Source: Chloroflexota bacterium
GTDB lineage: Bacteria > Chloroflexota > Dormibacteria > Dormibacterales > Dormibacteraceae
Length of the DNA: 5,270 nucleotides
Assembly (NCBI GenBank): GCA_005880175.1
Contig: VBJR01000202.1
Location: 19,388 to 24,657 of the forward strand
Direction of reading: 5' to 3'
Every line of letters starts with the position of its first letter. Within the stretch, counting starts at the first letter, position 1. The translations under genes were made by a program, and so were the position numbers. Below, one piece after another: positions 5,024-5,270 of the stretch. The notes below the pieces were generated by a model, which did no database searches, was not told the origin of the DNA, and was given only the letters and a program-made list of their open reading frames with translations.

Positions 5024-5270
5024 TGGCGGAACCAGAGGAGCAGGAGCGCCTGGTGCTGCCGGTGCTCCCGCTCAAGAACACCGTTGTCTTTCCCCACGTG
5101 CTCGTCCCGCTGGGCGTGGGCCGGCCGCGCTCGCTCCGGCTGCTGGAGGACCTGGCGCCGGGGGACCGCACGCTGGCCGTCGCCGCCCAGTACGACGAGC
5201 AGGTGGAAGAGGCGACGTGGGACGAGGTCCGCCACGTCGGCACGATCGTGCGGATCCAGCACCTGCTGAA
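5023..5270 (+). CDS. lon: ATP-dependent protease Lon, N-terminal part (3' end cut by window edge)
   Basis: Lon is a cytosolic AAA+ serine protease that unfolds and degrades misfolded and selected regulatory proteins. Only 82 codons are visible before base 5270, all in the N-terminal substrate-binding (LON) domain. The signature is LPVLPLKNTVVFPHVLVPLG (residues 12-31), followed by VGRPRSLRLLEDL. This matches the family's usual LPVLPLRDVVVYP...PLFVGR...S pattern. Next come APGDRTLAVAAQYDEQVE and VGTIVRIQHLLK, corresponding to the usual V(A)Q(K)...VGT(V)A(R)I(L) strands. The AAA+ and Ser-Lys protease domains must lie beyond the window, so a stand-alone LON-domain protein cannot be strictly excluded. 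The start overlaps the upstream lipoprotein stop by one base, implying cotranscription and coupled translation. I see no heat-shock-type operator (such as HAIR or CIRCE) near the start. Confidence 0.88.
   Translation, partial: MAEPEEQERLVLPVLPLKNTVVFPHVLVPLGVGRPRSLRLLEDLAPGDRTLAVAAQYDEQVEEATWDEVRHVGTIVRIQHLL

Noticed and set aside
4858..5262. 134-codon minus-strand open frame opposite the lipoprotein end and lon
   Set aside because: The plus strand carries the clear Lon N-terminal motif and a coding-like lipoprotein end. The minus frame is a shadow.

Overview
This 5.27 kb window is a GC-rich piece of bacterial chromosome made of housekeeping genes. I see no mobile element, CRISPR array, tRNA or rRNA. 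Two transcription units diverge from a gap of about 44 bases near 4324-4367. The strong G/C bias at third codon positions, GTG starts, the glmU-prs pair and corC next to recO suggest an actinobacterium or a GC-rich neighbouring lineage such as Chloroflexota or Dormibacterota. The lineage is inference only, since there is no marker that settles it.

Minus strand, read leftward from about 4323: glmU (UDP-GlcNAc synthesis), prs (PRPP synthesis), a CorC/HlyC-type membrane protein with DUF21, CBS and CorC domains, and recO (recombination mediator; only its last residues are missing beyond base 1). Packing is tight. glmU and prs overlap by 4 bases (ATGA), 10 bases separate prs from corC, and corC and recO meet or overlap. 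One polycistronic message is therefore likely. A perfect TATAAT on the minus strand at 4382-4377 is a candidate -10 for it. A perfect 9-bp inverted repeat (4321-4342) lies in the presumed leader and reaches into the annotated glmU start codon.

Plus strand, read rightward from 4368: a predicted lipoprotein with an SH3b-like domain, then the start of lon (ATP-dependent protease), which overlaps the lipoprotein stop by one base (TGATG). The lipoprotein reading frame is broken by an apparent one-base shift near 4673-4678. Both sides look like real coding sequence.

The points most worth a second look are: recO has no ATG, GTG, TTG or CTG start upstream of its conserved N-terminus and appears to start at ATC behind a good ribosome binding site; the lipoprotein is frameshifted; the lipoprotein is coupled to lon; and the glmU start sits in a hairpin. 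I did not find a convincing new multi-gene system.
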